Source: Nitrososphaera sp. UBA217 (lineage in GTDB: Archaea; Thermoproteota; Nitrososphaeria; Nitrososphaerales; Nitrososphaeraceae). Taken from it: a stretch of 5,265 nucleotides of DNA. The translations under genes were made by a program, and so were the position numbers. How positions within the stretch are numbered: position 1 is the first letter of the stretch; every line of letters starts with the position of its first letter. The notes below the pieces were generated by a model. It had not been told where the DNA came from. It was given only the letters and a program-made list of their open reading frames with translations, and searched no databases. Location: positions 18,283 to 23,547 of the forward strand of contig DAOL01000025.1 in assembly GCA_002501845.1 (NCBI GenBank), given 5' to 3'. This document shows positions 1 through 4,631 of this stretch, piece after piece.

Positions 1-542
1 TAGAGGTATCCGTCTGAGCCGGTTTCAATGTCTGTAATGCCGTCAAAGCCGGTGCCAAAAGTGACTGCTTCCAATTCACTGTCGTTGTCAGCCACCAAGT
101 CATCTAGACCCGGATTGCCAAGCTCAAGCCCAGTCCTGTCCTTATTTACCTTGAAGTAGTACAGGTTGCCATTGACGATATCGCCTACAAAGATGTTGTA
201 AGCGTACTTGTCGCCAATTCTCGTGGAGTTTAGAAATTCAATATCGGTTATCCCCTGAGCCTGGCGCCAGCTGAACACAGGATCTTCATAGTGAAATCCT
301 CCGAGCTGCACAAGTTCGCTGACTCTTCTACCAGCCCTGTCAATAGGCCCCATTACTTGCTCCCAGCCGCTGTTAAAGCCGGGTTTGACAACGTTTATCT
401 CGTCATAGTCCTCAGGCCCGTTGTCGGTGTCCCAAAGCATTCCTGTTAGCGGGTCAAAGGCAAAATCAAAGCTGTTGCGGATGCCATACGCATAGTACTT
501 ACTTGTGCCGTTGGCTGCATTTCCGTCGCGGTCAACCCCTGC
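1..542 (-). pseudogene. Glucose/sorbosone dehydrogenase (GSDH, PQQ-type) C-terminal fragment, N-terminus missing
   Basis: Read on the minus strand, this frame is open from 542 to the left edge and gives about 180 residues of a GSDH beta-propeller protein (soluble aldose-sugar dehydrogenase family, usually 350-450 aa, PQQ-dependent, commonly exported). Diagnostic stretches are YYAYGIRNSF near residues 16-25, FDPLTGMLWDTDNGPEDYDE at about 27-46, FNSGWE, and near the edge GFDGITDIETGSDGYL. The Arg-Asn of GIRN corresponds to the conserved active-site Arg-Asn pair of the family. A TAA at 543-545 closes the frame, and no ATG, GTG or TTG lies between it and the conserved core. The N-terminal half, which in the family carries the catalytic His, is therefore absent, and no frame of 545-720 resembles it. 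The last 20-40 residues lie outside the window. Family assignment is firm; pseudogene status is inferred from the missing start and N-terminus. A frameshift or sequencing error alone would not explain the lack of similarity upstream. Confidence 0.85.
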
Positions 543-747
543 TTACCAGCATCATGACGCTAGACTCTGCCGCGACCGCAACAAAAGGAAAACATTCTAT
601 GCGCGGCAAGCGGATCACGATTGACAGGGGGCTTTACTTTCTTAGAGTCGCTCCAGAAGACATTCTGTCAAACCATACAACAACAAATGGCACCCAGAGT
701 ATTTAACTTAAAGGAATAACCTACCACTAAATAATTTCTTATAATCC
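543..747. other. Non-coding stretch between the GSDH fragment and the aldolase gene
   Basis: About 205 bp without a convincing gene. A 67-codon plus-strand frame (503-706) overlaps the antisense of the GSDH fragment and resembles no known family, so I treat it as spurious. The minus-strand frames are broken by several stops and show no GSDH similarity. The last 45 bp are AT-rich (TTAACTTAAA at 703-712, TAAATAATT at 728-736, TTATAAT at 739-745) and probably hold the promoter of the aldolase gene, and possibly a former promoter for the broken GSDH gene on the other strand. Confidence 0.5.
703..745 (+). promoter_or_regulatory. AT-rich promoter region of the aldolase gene
   Basis: Three AT-rich blocks precede the ATG at 748. 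The box at 728-736 is only about 16 nt from the start, closer than the spacing seen at the other genes here. The block at 703-712 is about 40 nt away and would leave a short leader. Which one is the TATA box cannot be decided from sequence alone. Confidence 0.35.
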
Positions 748-1347
748 ATGTACCATAGCTCACATGGGTTGGGTAGTAAAAAGGAGCTCGTCGACTGCGT
801 CAAGAGCCTTTATGCGATGGGTCTTACCACTTCTGTTTCTGGCAACCAGAGCATTAGAAGTGGTGACATGATGTGGATCACCCCTTCCAGGATGCCGCGA
901 TACAAGATCCGGCCAGCCGATCTTGTCAAAGTGGACTTGAAGACCAGCAAGGTAGCTGGCAAAATCAAGCCGAGCATAGAGCTTGACATGCATAGGAGTG
1001 TCTACAATGCCCGCCCAGACATAAATGCGATCGTCCATACACATAGTCCCTTTACAATTGGAGTTTCGATATCTGCAAGATTCAGGCACGTCATCGAAGA
1101 AGCGAAGTTAGTAATAGGCGAGCCTGCAGTCATCGCAAATAAGCCCTCCGGCTCGCCTGAACTCGCAAAGGCAGTCTCAGATGAATTCCAAAGAGGCAGC
1201 AAGATTGTCGTGATCAAGAACCACGGTGTCGTTGCCGGCGACAGTGACATAGAGAACGCCCGCGCATTGGTAGAGTCACTTGAAGAATGGGCAAAAATAC
1301 TGACAGTTGCACAGTTGTTTGGCGGTGCCTCTGATTGGCTTGACTAG
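748..1347 (+). CDS. Class II aldolase/adducin family protein (fuculose-phosphate aldolase-like)
   Basis: A 199-aa protein of the zinc-dependent class II aldolase/adducin fold, close to full family length (about 200-220 aa). Visible motifs in order: SGNQSIR (31-37) and ITPS (44-47) of the phosphate-binding region, KPSIELDMH (74-82) with the likely catalytic Glu78, HTHSP (97-101) with zinc ligands His97 and His99, and KNHGVV (157-162) with the third zinc ligand His159, followed by the typical helix ENARALVESLEEWAKI. By analogy with FucA these are Glu73, His92, His94 and His155. The reaction would be cleavage of a ketose 1-phosphate to DHAP and an aldehyde. In methanogens a homologue (MJ1418) supplies lactaldehyde for coenzyme F420, a possible but unproven role here; thaumarchaea also make F420. 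The usual Gly after TPS is replaced by Arg, so substrate specificity may differ. It ends on a CTAG shared with the convergent ATP synthase gene. A TTG at 769 is an alternative start. Confidence 0.88.
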   Translation: MYHSSHGLGSKKELVDCVKSLYAMGLTTSVSGNQSIRSGDMMWITPSRMPRYKIRPADLVKVDLKTSKVAGKIKPSIELDMHRSVYNARPDINAIVHTHSPFTIGVSISARFRHVIEEAKLVIGEPAVIANKPSGSPELAKAVSDEFQRGSKIVVIKNHGVVAGDSDIENARALVESLEEWAKILTVAQLFGGASDWLD

Positions 1348-1640
1348 ACGCCCAGAATCTGCTTAAGAAGAGCCCTGTAATCCACCTTTTCCTTCTTGCT
1401 TCCCGGTGACGGGAGCTCGAAGATGAGCGGGATCGGCCTTTTTGCCCTAAGGTTTGTTAGTTGATGGCGAATTTCCTTGCCGATATCGTCGCTCAGGAGT
1501 ACTAGCCCGACTCCGCTGTTTTCATCCATCCTGTTTATTTCGGTGAGCGCTTCTGACGGTGTCTCGGCCTTTACTCCCTTGACGCCCGCCAGCTGGAAAC
1601 TGGTGACAAAAACACGGCTGCCTATTGCGACTATTCGCAT
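1344..1640 (-). CDS. atpF: A-type (archaeal V-type) ATP synthase subunit F
   Basis: A 98-aa protein matching the ATP synthase subunit F family (Vma7/NtpG-like, about 100 aa), a component of the central stalk of the membrane-bound A1Ao ATP synthase on the cytoplasmic side. Family features: beta-strand start MRIVAIG (1-7), SFQLAGVKGV (14-23), the hydrophobic GVGLVLLSDDIGKEI (43-57), a central helix, PLIFELPSPGS (71-81) and the C-terminal ILGV. No other ATP synthase subunit gene is in the window: the neighbours are an aldolase and a small membrane protein, so this subunit is encoded away from its partners, at least locally. The start at 1640 is an ATG about 30 nt downstream of a TATA-like box, fitting a leaderless or near-leaderless mRNA. 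Its TAG overlaps the stop of the aldolase gene. The name atpF follows the archaeal convention; bacterial atpF is a different subunit (b). Confidence 0.9.
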   Translation of the reverse strand: MRIVAIGSRVFVTSFQLAGVKGVKAETPSEALTEINRMDENSGVGLVLLSDDIGKEIRHQLTNLRAKRPIPLIFELPSPGSKKEKVDYRALLKQILGV

Positions 1641-1664
1641 CTTGTTCGCCTTTAAATCCAGTCC

Positions 1665-1675
1665 CTTTTTATTCC
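1665..1675 (-). promoter_or_regulatory. TATA box of the ATP synthase subunit F gene
   Basis: On the minus strand this reads GGAATAAAAAG, centred about 30 nt upstream of the ATG. The spacing predicts a transcript starting within a few nt of the start codon. Confidence 0.55.
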
Positions 1676-1692
1676 TTTAGGACAGAAAATGA

Positions 1693-1700
1693 CTTATACC
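1693..1700 (+). promoter_or_regulatory. TATA box of the 74-aa membrane protein gene
   Basis: CTTATACC lies about 25 nt upstream of the TTG at 1722, the spacing expected for a leaderless archaeal transcript. This supports the TTG start. It diverges from the TATA box of the subunit F gene only about 20 bp away, so the two promoters form a compact divergent pair. Confidence 0.45.
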
Positions 1701-1721
1701 ATCGCTTGTTAGATCAGGTGA

Positions 1722-1946
1722 TTGGCTGTAACAAAATCCTCGGTTCTGATGCTCATGATCGCTTCGCTGGCCTCCGGCTGTATGGCGGTGTTGTTGGCCC
1801 TGTCGATAGGTCAGCGCTCGATGCTGATTATCTCGATACCCGGTTTTGTGGTCGGGGCGTTCTTTGCGCTCAGGTATGCCACGTACGATAGGTCAAAGAC
1901 CAAGGAAGAAGAGCACAAGCGCAGTAGGAATCGCCACAAGCACTAG
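1722..1946 (+). CDS. Small membrane protein with two transmembrane helices (unknown function)
   Basis: A 74-aa protein that I do not recognise. It has two hydrophobic segments, about residues 8-30 and 34-53, joined by a very short loop (GQRS), followed by a highly charged tail (RSKTKEEEHKRSRNRHKH), so a helical hairpin in the membrane is likely. By the positive-inside rule the basic tail and probably the N-terminus face the cytoplasm. The start is TTG, chosen because a TATA-like box sits about 25 nt upstream; AGGTGA directly abuts the TTG, too close to act as a normal ribosome binding site. ATG at 1749 is an alternative that would shorten the first helix. The stop is inside the CTAG shared with the convergent J-domain gene. 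The codon pattern and the clean hydrophobic profile support a real gene, but the function is open. Confidence 0.65.
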   Translation: MAVTKSSVLMLMIASLASGCMAVLLALSIGQRSMLIISIPGFVVGAFFALRYATYDRSKTKEEEHKRSRNRHKH

Positions 1947-2365
1947 CTGAAAAGCAGAATGTAAATCACTACGGCGCCTAGGCATGCAAATAATATTATC
2001 GTAGCTTTCCACATGCCAAGGCTGGCCTTATCACTAATATCCCACATGCCCCCTCCAATGTTGCTTGGGCGGTAGCGTCTCTTGATCTCTTCATAGCTAT
2101 AGATTGTTGAAAAGTCTGCCGGCGGCGTCCACCTTGGCATGTGACCGGACTTTCGCTGGAACGTGCTGTTGTCATAGTTCTTCTTTGCCTGATCATCTGA
2201 AAGCACTTCGTAGGCTTCCACTATCTTCATGAACTTTTGTTTTGACTCTTCAGAATTTTTGTTCTTGTCCGGGTGGCATTTCAGTGCCAAATGCCTGAAA
2301 GCTTTCCTTATCTCTTCATGCGTCGCTTCAGTGGACACTTCCAGTATCTCATAGTAGTTTGGCAC
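1943..2365 (-). CDS. J-domain (DnaJ-like) protein with C-terminal membrane anchor
   Basis: A 140-aa protein starting with a complete J domain (about residues 1-66): NYYEILEV, helix II, the invariant HPD at 31-33 that stimulates Hsp70 (DnaK) ATPase, and helix III with AYEVLSDDQAKKNYD. It lacks the Gly/Phe-rich linker, zinc fingers and substrate-binding domain of true DnaJ. After a Pro/Arg-rich middle part (YEEIKRRYRP) it ends in one hydrophobic segment (about 119-139, WKATIILFACLGAVVIYILLFS) at the extreme C-terminus. This predicts a tail-anchored co-chaperone with the J domain in the cytoplasm, recruiting DnaK to the membrane. The start codon is GTG, supported by a TATA box about 30 nt upstream and by the family N-terminus (YYEILEV) following at once. 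The upstream gene on the same strand is the SRPBCC protein, 41 bp away. Confidence 0.9.
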   Translation of the reverse strand: MPNYYEILEVSTEATHEEIRKAFRHLALKCHPDKNKNSEESKQKFMKIVEAYEVLSDDQAKKNYDNSTFQRKSGHMPRWTPPADFSTIYSYEEIKRRYRPSNIGGGMWDISDKASLGMWKATIILFACLGAVVIYILLFS

Positions 2366-2387
2366 CTAGTACTAAGGGACTGACGAC

Positions 2388-2402
2388 TAAATAATTATTT
2401 TC
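2388..2402 (-). promoter_or_regulatory. TATA region of the J-domain gene
   Basis: An AT-only stretch containing the perfect 12-bp palindrome AAATAATTATTT (2389-2400), centred about 30 nt upstream of the GTG start. It lies in the 41-bp gap behind the SRPBCC gene, so the J-domain gene probably has its own promoter and is not only co-transcribed. Confidence 0.55.
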
Positions 2403-2406
2403 ATTA

Positions 2407-2847
2407 TTAAATAATGGTGCTTTCAGCCCTCTCTTTCAGAGCCTTGTTCATTTCCTCAAACCCCATCCTGACGTCAGTATCTAGGCTCTTGCCAAAAAGT
2501 GAGGTTAGGAGTCCGTCGAATATTTCGCGGTGGACTAACCGGACGCGCTCCGGCTGCAATTGTTCAATGGTGAAAATGTGTTCCCCATTTAGAAAGCCGG
2601 GTAGTGAGCTCTTGCCAAGCCAGCGGAGCTCGCGGCCCTGCTCGATTTTAGTTACGATCGGCTGATACTTTCTGTTCTTGCCGCCGGGTGTTTCGATGTG
2701 TATTTCTATTTTGGAGCCTTCCTTTGCCTGGCCTATTATCCGATTGATGAAAGGATTCCACTGATGGTATTTGTCAAAGTCGCTGAGTATCTTCCACACT
2801 TTCTCCGCGTTGGTGCTGATCTCGATCTCTGTGCGAAGCTCTTTCAC
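2407..2847 (-). CDS. SRPBCC-superfamily protein (polyketide cyclase/dehydrase-like, START-type fold)
   Basis: A 146-aa protein with the pattern of the SRPBCC (Bet v1/START) superfamily, polyketide_cyc2-like subgroup, whose members bind hydrophobic ligands in a deep cavity. Features: first strand RTEIEIS (5-11), helix with AEKVWKILSDFDKYHQWNPF (14-33, the hallmark of the group), a middle strand region with GSKIEIHIETPGG, ELRWLGKSSLPGFLNGEHIF (73-92), the strand RVRLVHREIFDGLL, and the long C-terminal helix from about 123. The length fits a single domain. Ligand and role cannot be read from sequence. The start codon is GTG, supported by a TATA box about 25 nt upstream. An ATG at 2856-2858 is in another frame. 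It lies between a 61-aa membrane protein gene (27 bp upstream) and the J-domain gene, all on the same strand but each with its own TATA box. Confidence 0.85.
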   Translation of the reverse strand: MKELRTEIEISTNAEKVWKILSDFDKYHQWNPFINRIIGQAKEGSKIEIHIETPGGKNRKYQPIVTKIEQGRELRWLGKSSLPGFLNGEHIFTIEQLQPERVRLVHREIFDGLLTSLFGKSLDTDVRMGFEEMNKALKERAESTII

Positions 2848-2867
2848 CCAAGTACATCAAATTACAT

Positions 2868-2876
2868 TTTATAATT
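2868..2876 (-). promoter_or_regulatory. TATA box of the SRPBCC gene, overlapping the stop of the preceding gene
   Basis: The minus strand reads AATTATAAA, centred about 25 nt before the GTG at 2847. The TAA of the 61-aa gene (2875-2877) shares two of its bases. Confidence 0.6.
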
Positions 2877-3060
2877 AGTTTCTGCTTGTAAACTCGATGC
2901 TTTGAAGTGACAGGTAAGTTGGCAGACTGTCTGCAAGACGGAATCCCAGAAGCATCTTTGCGTGAGGAGTTGTCGTAAGCCAGATCAAAACTCCCGGCAC
3001 CGCAGCACAAACTAGGATAGTGAGAATAATCAGCCAGACAGCCGTCATCTTTTCGACCAT
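2875..3060 (-). CDS. Small single-helix membrane protein (unknown function)
   Basis: A 61-aa protein that I do not recognise. One clear transmembrane segment covers about residues 8-29 (VWLIILTILVCAAVPGVLIWL), preceded by a short charged N-terminus (MVEKMT) and followed by an about 32-residue tail of mixed polarity (AKMLLGFRLADSLPTYL). The first segment could also be a signal anchor; there is no clear cleavage site. The ATG at 3060 is strongly supported by a near-ideal TATA box (CTTATATAGC on the minus strand) about 28 nt upstream. An overlapping 99-aa frame starting at 3073 is out of frame with this and lacks any protein-like pattern. It sits 27 bp before the SRPBCC gene on the same strand. 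The promoter and hydrophobic pattern support a real gene; the function is unknown. Confidence 0.6.
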   Translation of the reverse strand: MVEKMTAVWLIILTILVCAAVPGVLIWLTTTPHAKMLLGFRLADSLPTYLSLQSIEFTSRN

Positions 3061-3083
3061 CGATCCAATTCACTTTGAGTGCG

Positions 3084-3091
3084 CTATATAA
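3084..3091 (-). promoter_or_regulatory. TATA box of the 61-aa membrane protein gene
   Basis: The plus strand reads CTATATAA (minus TTATATAG), the strongest TATA match in the window, about 28 nt before the ATG. Confidence 0.65.
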
Positions 3092-3106
3092 GTCTTCAAA
3101 TGGGCT

Positions 3107-3704
3107 CTACCCCGCCTTTGTCGCAGCTGTATTTTTAGACTGGTTCTTCAGACGGCCAAGCTCTTGGGGGAGCTCCTCGTTTTCATCTTCAAGGATCTTG
3201 AGCGACGTCAATGCTTCTGTGCTCTGCACCCTAAACTCCTTAAATTCTTTCTGGAGTTTATCGTACGACTGCTTTAACTTGTAGTCACCCTGAGCCGTTT
3301 GAGGCCGTCCCGCAGCTGGAATGTTGAGCGCAGCCTGGAAGTGTGCATTTTCAGCTTTCAGAGCGTCGATTAACCGAGCATCGCCAACAGTCCGGTCTTT
3401 CCGCGAAGCAGCTTCAAAAGAATGCAAATGCATCTGGGTCCAAGCTGGCACTGTGTTCCATTACCTTTTGCTTCTCAGTGCTGTACCTGCCTACCTCTGC
3501 CATTAGATGCGCAACAAGGTCGGCATTTGAAAAGATATCAATCCTGTTCCTCACCAACTCAGAGGATTGCCAGCATGATCCGTGAGTCAATGCATGCCGT
3601 ATCTCCAACAGTTAGTCCCCTTGGGTTTCAAGAAGCCCTCGACTGACGGATCCAAATGGAAGGAGCTTGCGTTAAACGGGAATAGTCTTGCCTCCGACAA
3701 TCAT
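3107..3704 (-). pseudogene. Disrupted coiled-coil protein gene (two in-frame stops and a +1 frameshift)
   Basis: Reading the minus strand from the ATG at 3704 gives MIVGGKTIPV, a TAA (3672-3674), RKLLPFGSVSRGLLETQGD, a TAA (3612-3614), then about 65 residues ending at a TGA (3414-3416). The frame one base on continues directly with FEAASRKDRTVGD and runs to a TAG at 3107-3109. Removing one base from the T4 run (3416-3419) makes the whole stretch exactly 199 codons. The C-terminal 100 residues look like a long helix or coiled coil (LIDALKAENAHFQAAL, then YDKLQKEFKEF, LEDENEELPQELGRLKNQ), with a Pro inside it. I recognise no family. A TATA-like box (about 3719-3730) precedes the ATG. The two translatable pieces are 3414-3608 (TTG start) and 3107-3451. 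The most likely reading is a decayed gene; a shorter live gene from 3608 using frameshifting is less likely. How the pieces connect upstream of 3608 is uncertain. Confidence 0.6.
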
Positions 3705-3718
3705 CGTGTTTTGGTCCC

Positions 3719-3730
3719 TCTCTTTAAAAA
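3719..3730 (-). promoter_or_regulatory. TATA-like box upstream of the disrupted coiled-coil gene
   Basis: CTTTTTAAAGAG on the minus strand lies about 20-22 nt upstream of the ATG at 3704. The AT-rich interval 3721-3780 appears to be shared by this gene and the divergent short ORF at 3792. Confidence 0.35.
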
Positions 3731-3791
3731 GATTGAAACATAAAATTAGTTAATACGTTCTGTTAAAGAATATAGCACAAAGATCATTGTA

Positions 3792-3872
3792 ATGAACGTC
3801 GAAGCGTTTAACGACTCGGTGAAGTTCTACCTGCTAAGGGTAAAAGGGCATACGGGCCGACCCAATCTATAA
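3792..3872 (+). pseudogene. 26-aa ORF: partial paralogue of the N-terminus of the following 102-aa protein
   Basis: The ATG at 3792 opens a 26-codon frame (stop TAA 3870-3872). Residues 2-19, NVEAFNDSVKFYLLRVKG, align without gaps with residues 7-25 of the next gene, KVDILNDSIKFYLPRVEG: 11 of the 18 positions from the shared Val onward are identical and several others are conservative. Eight of the 11 identical residues use different codons, so the copies diverged long ago while the protein sequence was conserved. After the match the frame ends in GRPNL and a stop, so about 75 residues are missing relative to the neighbour. An AT-rich block (AAAGAATATAG, about 3766-3775) lies about 20 nt upstream and could be a promoter. 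It is either the remnant of a tandem duplicate or a functional microprotein; the sequence does not decide. Confidence 0.55.
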
Positions 3873-3892
3873 ATGCGATCTTGAAGGTAGGG

Positions 3893-3902
3893 TTATAATA
3901 TT
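3893..3902 (+). promoter_or_regulatory. TATA box of the 102-aa protein gene
   Basis: TTATAATATT is centred about 25 nt upstream of the ATG at 3922. A second TATA-like sequence (CTATAAATG, 3867-3875) overlaps the stop of the 26-aa ORF just upstream. Confidence 0.55.
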
Positions 3903-3921
3903 ACAGGACTACAGCTGCAAT

Positions 3922-4230
3922 ATGGCAGAAGATAAATTTAAAGTCGATATCCTCAATGATTCCATAAAGTTTTACCTACCTCGGGTTGAAGGTTACTTAG
4001 AAGTAGTCCGCGACATGTCCTCGAAGTACAAAGGAATGTCTCTAATCGAATTTGATGGCTATTTTGAGGGAAAGTTTGAACCAACGAAATACATGCGTGT
4101 TGAGATTCATACGAATAATATCGATGAAGAATGTATGATGAAAGAAGCAAATAGGATCCGCCTTGCGTTAAACCAAAAAAGCCTAGCGTTCGAGTTCAAC
4201 AATAAGCTGATGCTGGTGAGCGAATCATAG
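3922..4230 (+). CDS. Conserved-looking hypothetical protein, 102 aa
   Basis: I do not recognise a family. The protein is soluble, mixed alpha/beta in appearance, with no membrane segment, signal peptide or metal-binding motif (a single Cys). The N-terminal part (NDSIKFYLPRVEGYLEVVRD, residues 12-31) looks helical. The middle is aromatic-rich (FDGYFEGKFEPTKYMRVEIH, 44-63). A helix-like stretch follows (DEECMMKEANRIRLALNQ, 68-85) and then a final strand pair (LAFEFNNKLMLVS). Start ATG 3922 is supported by a TATA box about 25 nt upstream, and the reading frame is clean. Directly upstream is a 26-aa ORF similar to its residues 7-25, showing that this N-terminal segment has been under selection in at least two copies. 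41 bp downstream lies the Lrp/AsnC-like gene, which has its own TATA box, so co-transcription is not required. Function unknown. Confidence 0.75.
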   Translation: MAEDKFKVDILNDSIKFYLPRVEGYLEVVRDMSSKYKGMSLIEFDGYFEGKFEPTKYMRVEIHTNNIDEECMMKEANRIRLALNQKSLAFEFNNKLMLVSES

Positions 4231-4239
4231 GCAACATCG

Positions 4240-4257
4240 TTTAATATCTGGCGCCAG
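4240..4257 (+). promoter_or_regulatory. TATA box with adjoining palindrome upstream of the Lrp/AsnC-like gene
   Basis: TTTAATATC (4240-4248) lies about 28 nt before the ATG at 4272. The perfect 10-bp palindrome CTGGCGCCAG (4248-4257) follows at once, between the TATA box and the expected transcription start, a position where archaeal repressors often bind. Operator function is an inference. Confidence 0.45.
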
Positions 4258-4271
4258 CTACAAATAGCCAT

Positions 4272-4550
4272 ATGCCGGGAGCATATGTCATGATCAACAC
4301 ACTTCCGGGGATGGAAAAGCCGGTCCTTGACGAAATAGCGCAATTACCTGGCGTCGTGTCAGTTGAGGGCGTGTACGGTGAATTTGATCTGATAGTACGG
4401 GTTGAAGTCCCGGTTGGTAATACTGTGGATTTTGTCATTAACAAGCTCAGAAAAGTGTCCGGCATCAGGTCTACCAGAACTGTGTCGACCATTGACGGCG
4501 AGCGTAAAAGCGGCACCGGCATGGACTATTTGGGGCCGCCGTCGGACTAG
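4272..4550 (+). CDS. Stand-alone Lrp/AsnC ligand-binding (RAM) domain protein
   Basis: A 92-aa protein made of a single RAM/Lrp-AsnC C-terminal domain with the beta-alpha-beta-beta-alpha-beta pattern: AYVMINTLPGMEKPVLDEIA (4-23), LPGVVSVEGVYGEFDLIVRV (25-44, the most typical stretch), helix TVDFVINKLRKVSGI (51-65), and final strand RSTRTVSTID (66-75), then a polar tail. There is no helix-turn-helix DNA-binding domain, so it cannot act as a classical Lrp regulator by itself. Proteins of this type form dimers and higher ring oligomers that bind amino acids or similar effectors and may partner with full-length Lrp proteins; such solo RAM proteins are common in archaea. The ATG at 4272 begins right at the first strand, and a TATA box about 28 nt upstream fits a leaderless mRNA. 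Ligand and partner are unknown. Confidence 0.88.
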   Translation: MPGAYVMINTLPGMEKPVLDEIAQLPGVVSVEGVYGEFDLIVRVEVPVGNTVDFVINKLRKVSGIRSTRTVSTIDGERKSGTGMDYLGPPSD

Positions 4551-4631
4551 CTTCTGTTTAACGTTCAGTAAAGCCCGAATAATAGGCTAAAAACGCTGCA
4601 TTTTGAGGGTCAAGGTAGTGAGGGGAAAGAA

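Noticed and set aside
503..706. 67-codon plus-strand ORF upstream of the aldolase
   Set aside because: Its first part is antisense to the GSDH fragment, the amino acid pattern is not protein-like, and no promoter at the right spacing was seen.
760..1250. Minus-strand ORFs of 109 and 82 codons inside the aldolase gene
   Set aside because: They are antisense to a gene with all catalytic motifs of the class II aldolase family; regarded as shadows.
1749..1781. Possible lipobox (LASGC) in the 74-aa protein
   Set aside because: The position -3 residue is Ala and the Cys is followed by more hydrophobic residues, so this is the middle of a membrane helix and not a lipoprotein cleavage site.
1625..1891. 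88-codon plus-strand ORF overlapping the 74-aa membrane protein
   Set aside because: The 74-aa frame gives two clean hydrophobic helices and a charged tail with a TATA box at leaderless spacing; the 88-codon frame has no such coherence.
2774..3073. 99-codon minus-strand ORF spanning the 61-aa gene and the start of the SRPBCC gene
   Set aside because: It overlaps two better-supported genes out of frame and has a patternless sequence.
3075..3646. Several plus-strand ORFs (3075-3284, 3321-3506, 3343-3585, 3422-3646) opposite the coiled-coil gene
   Set aside because: They are Ser/Leu/Cys-rich antisense products of a charged coiled-coil sequence, without promoters or family features.
261..4257. 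CTGGCGCCAG occurring twice (261-270 and 4248-4257) as a dispersed repeat
   Set aside because: One copy is within GSDH coding sequence, and a shared 12-mer in 5 kb is expected about once by chance; only the promoter-proximal copy is of interest.
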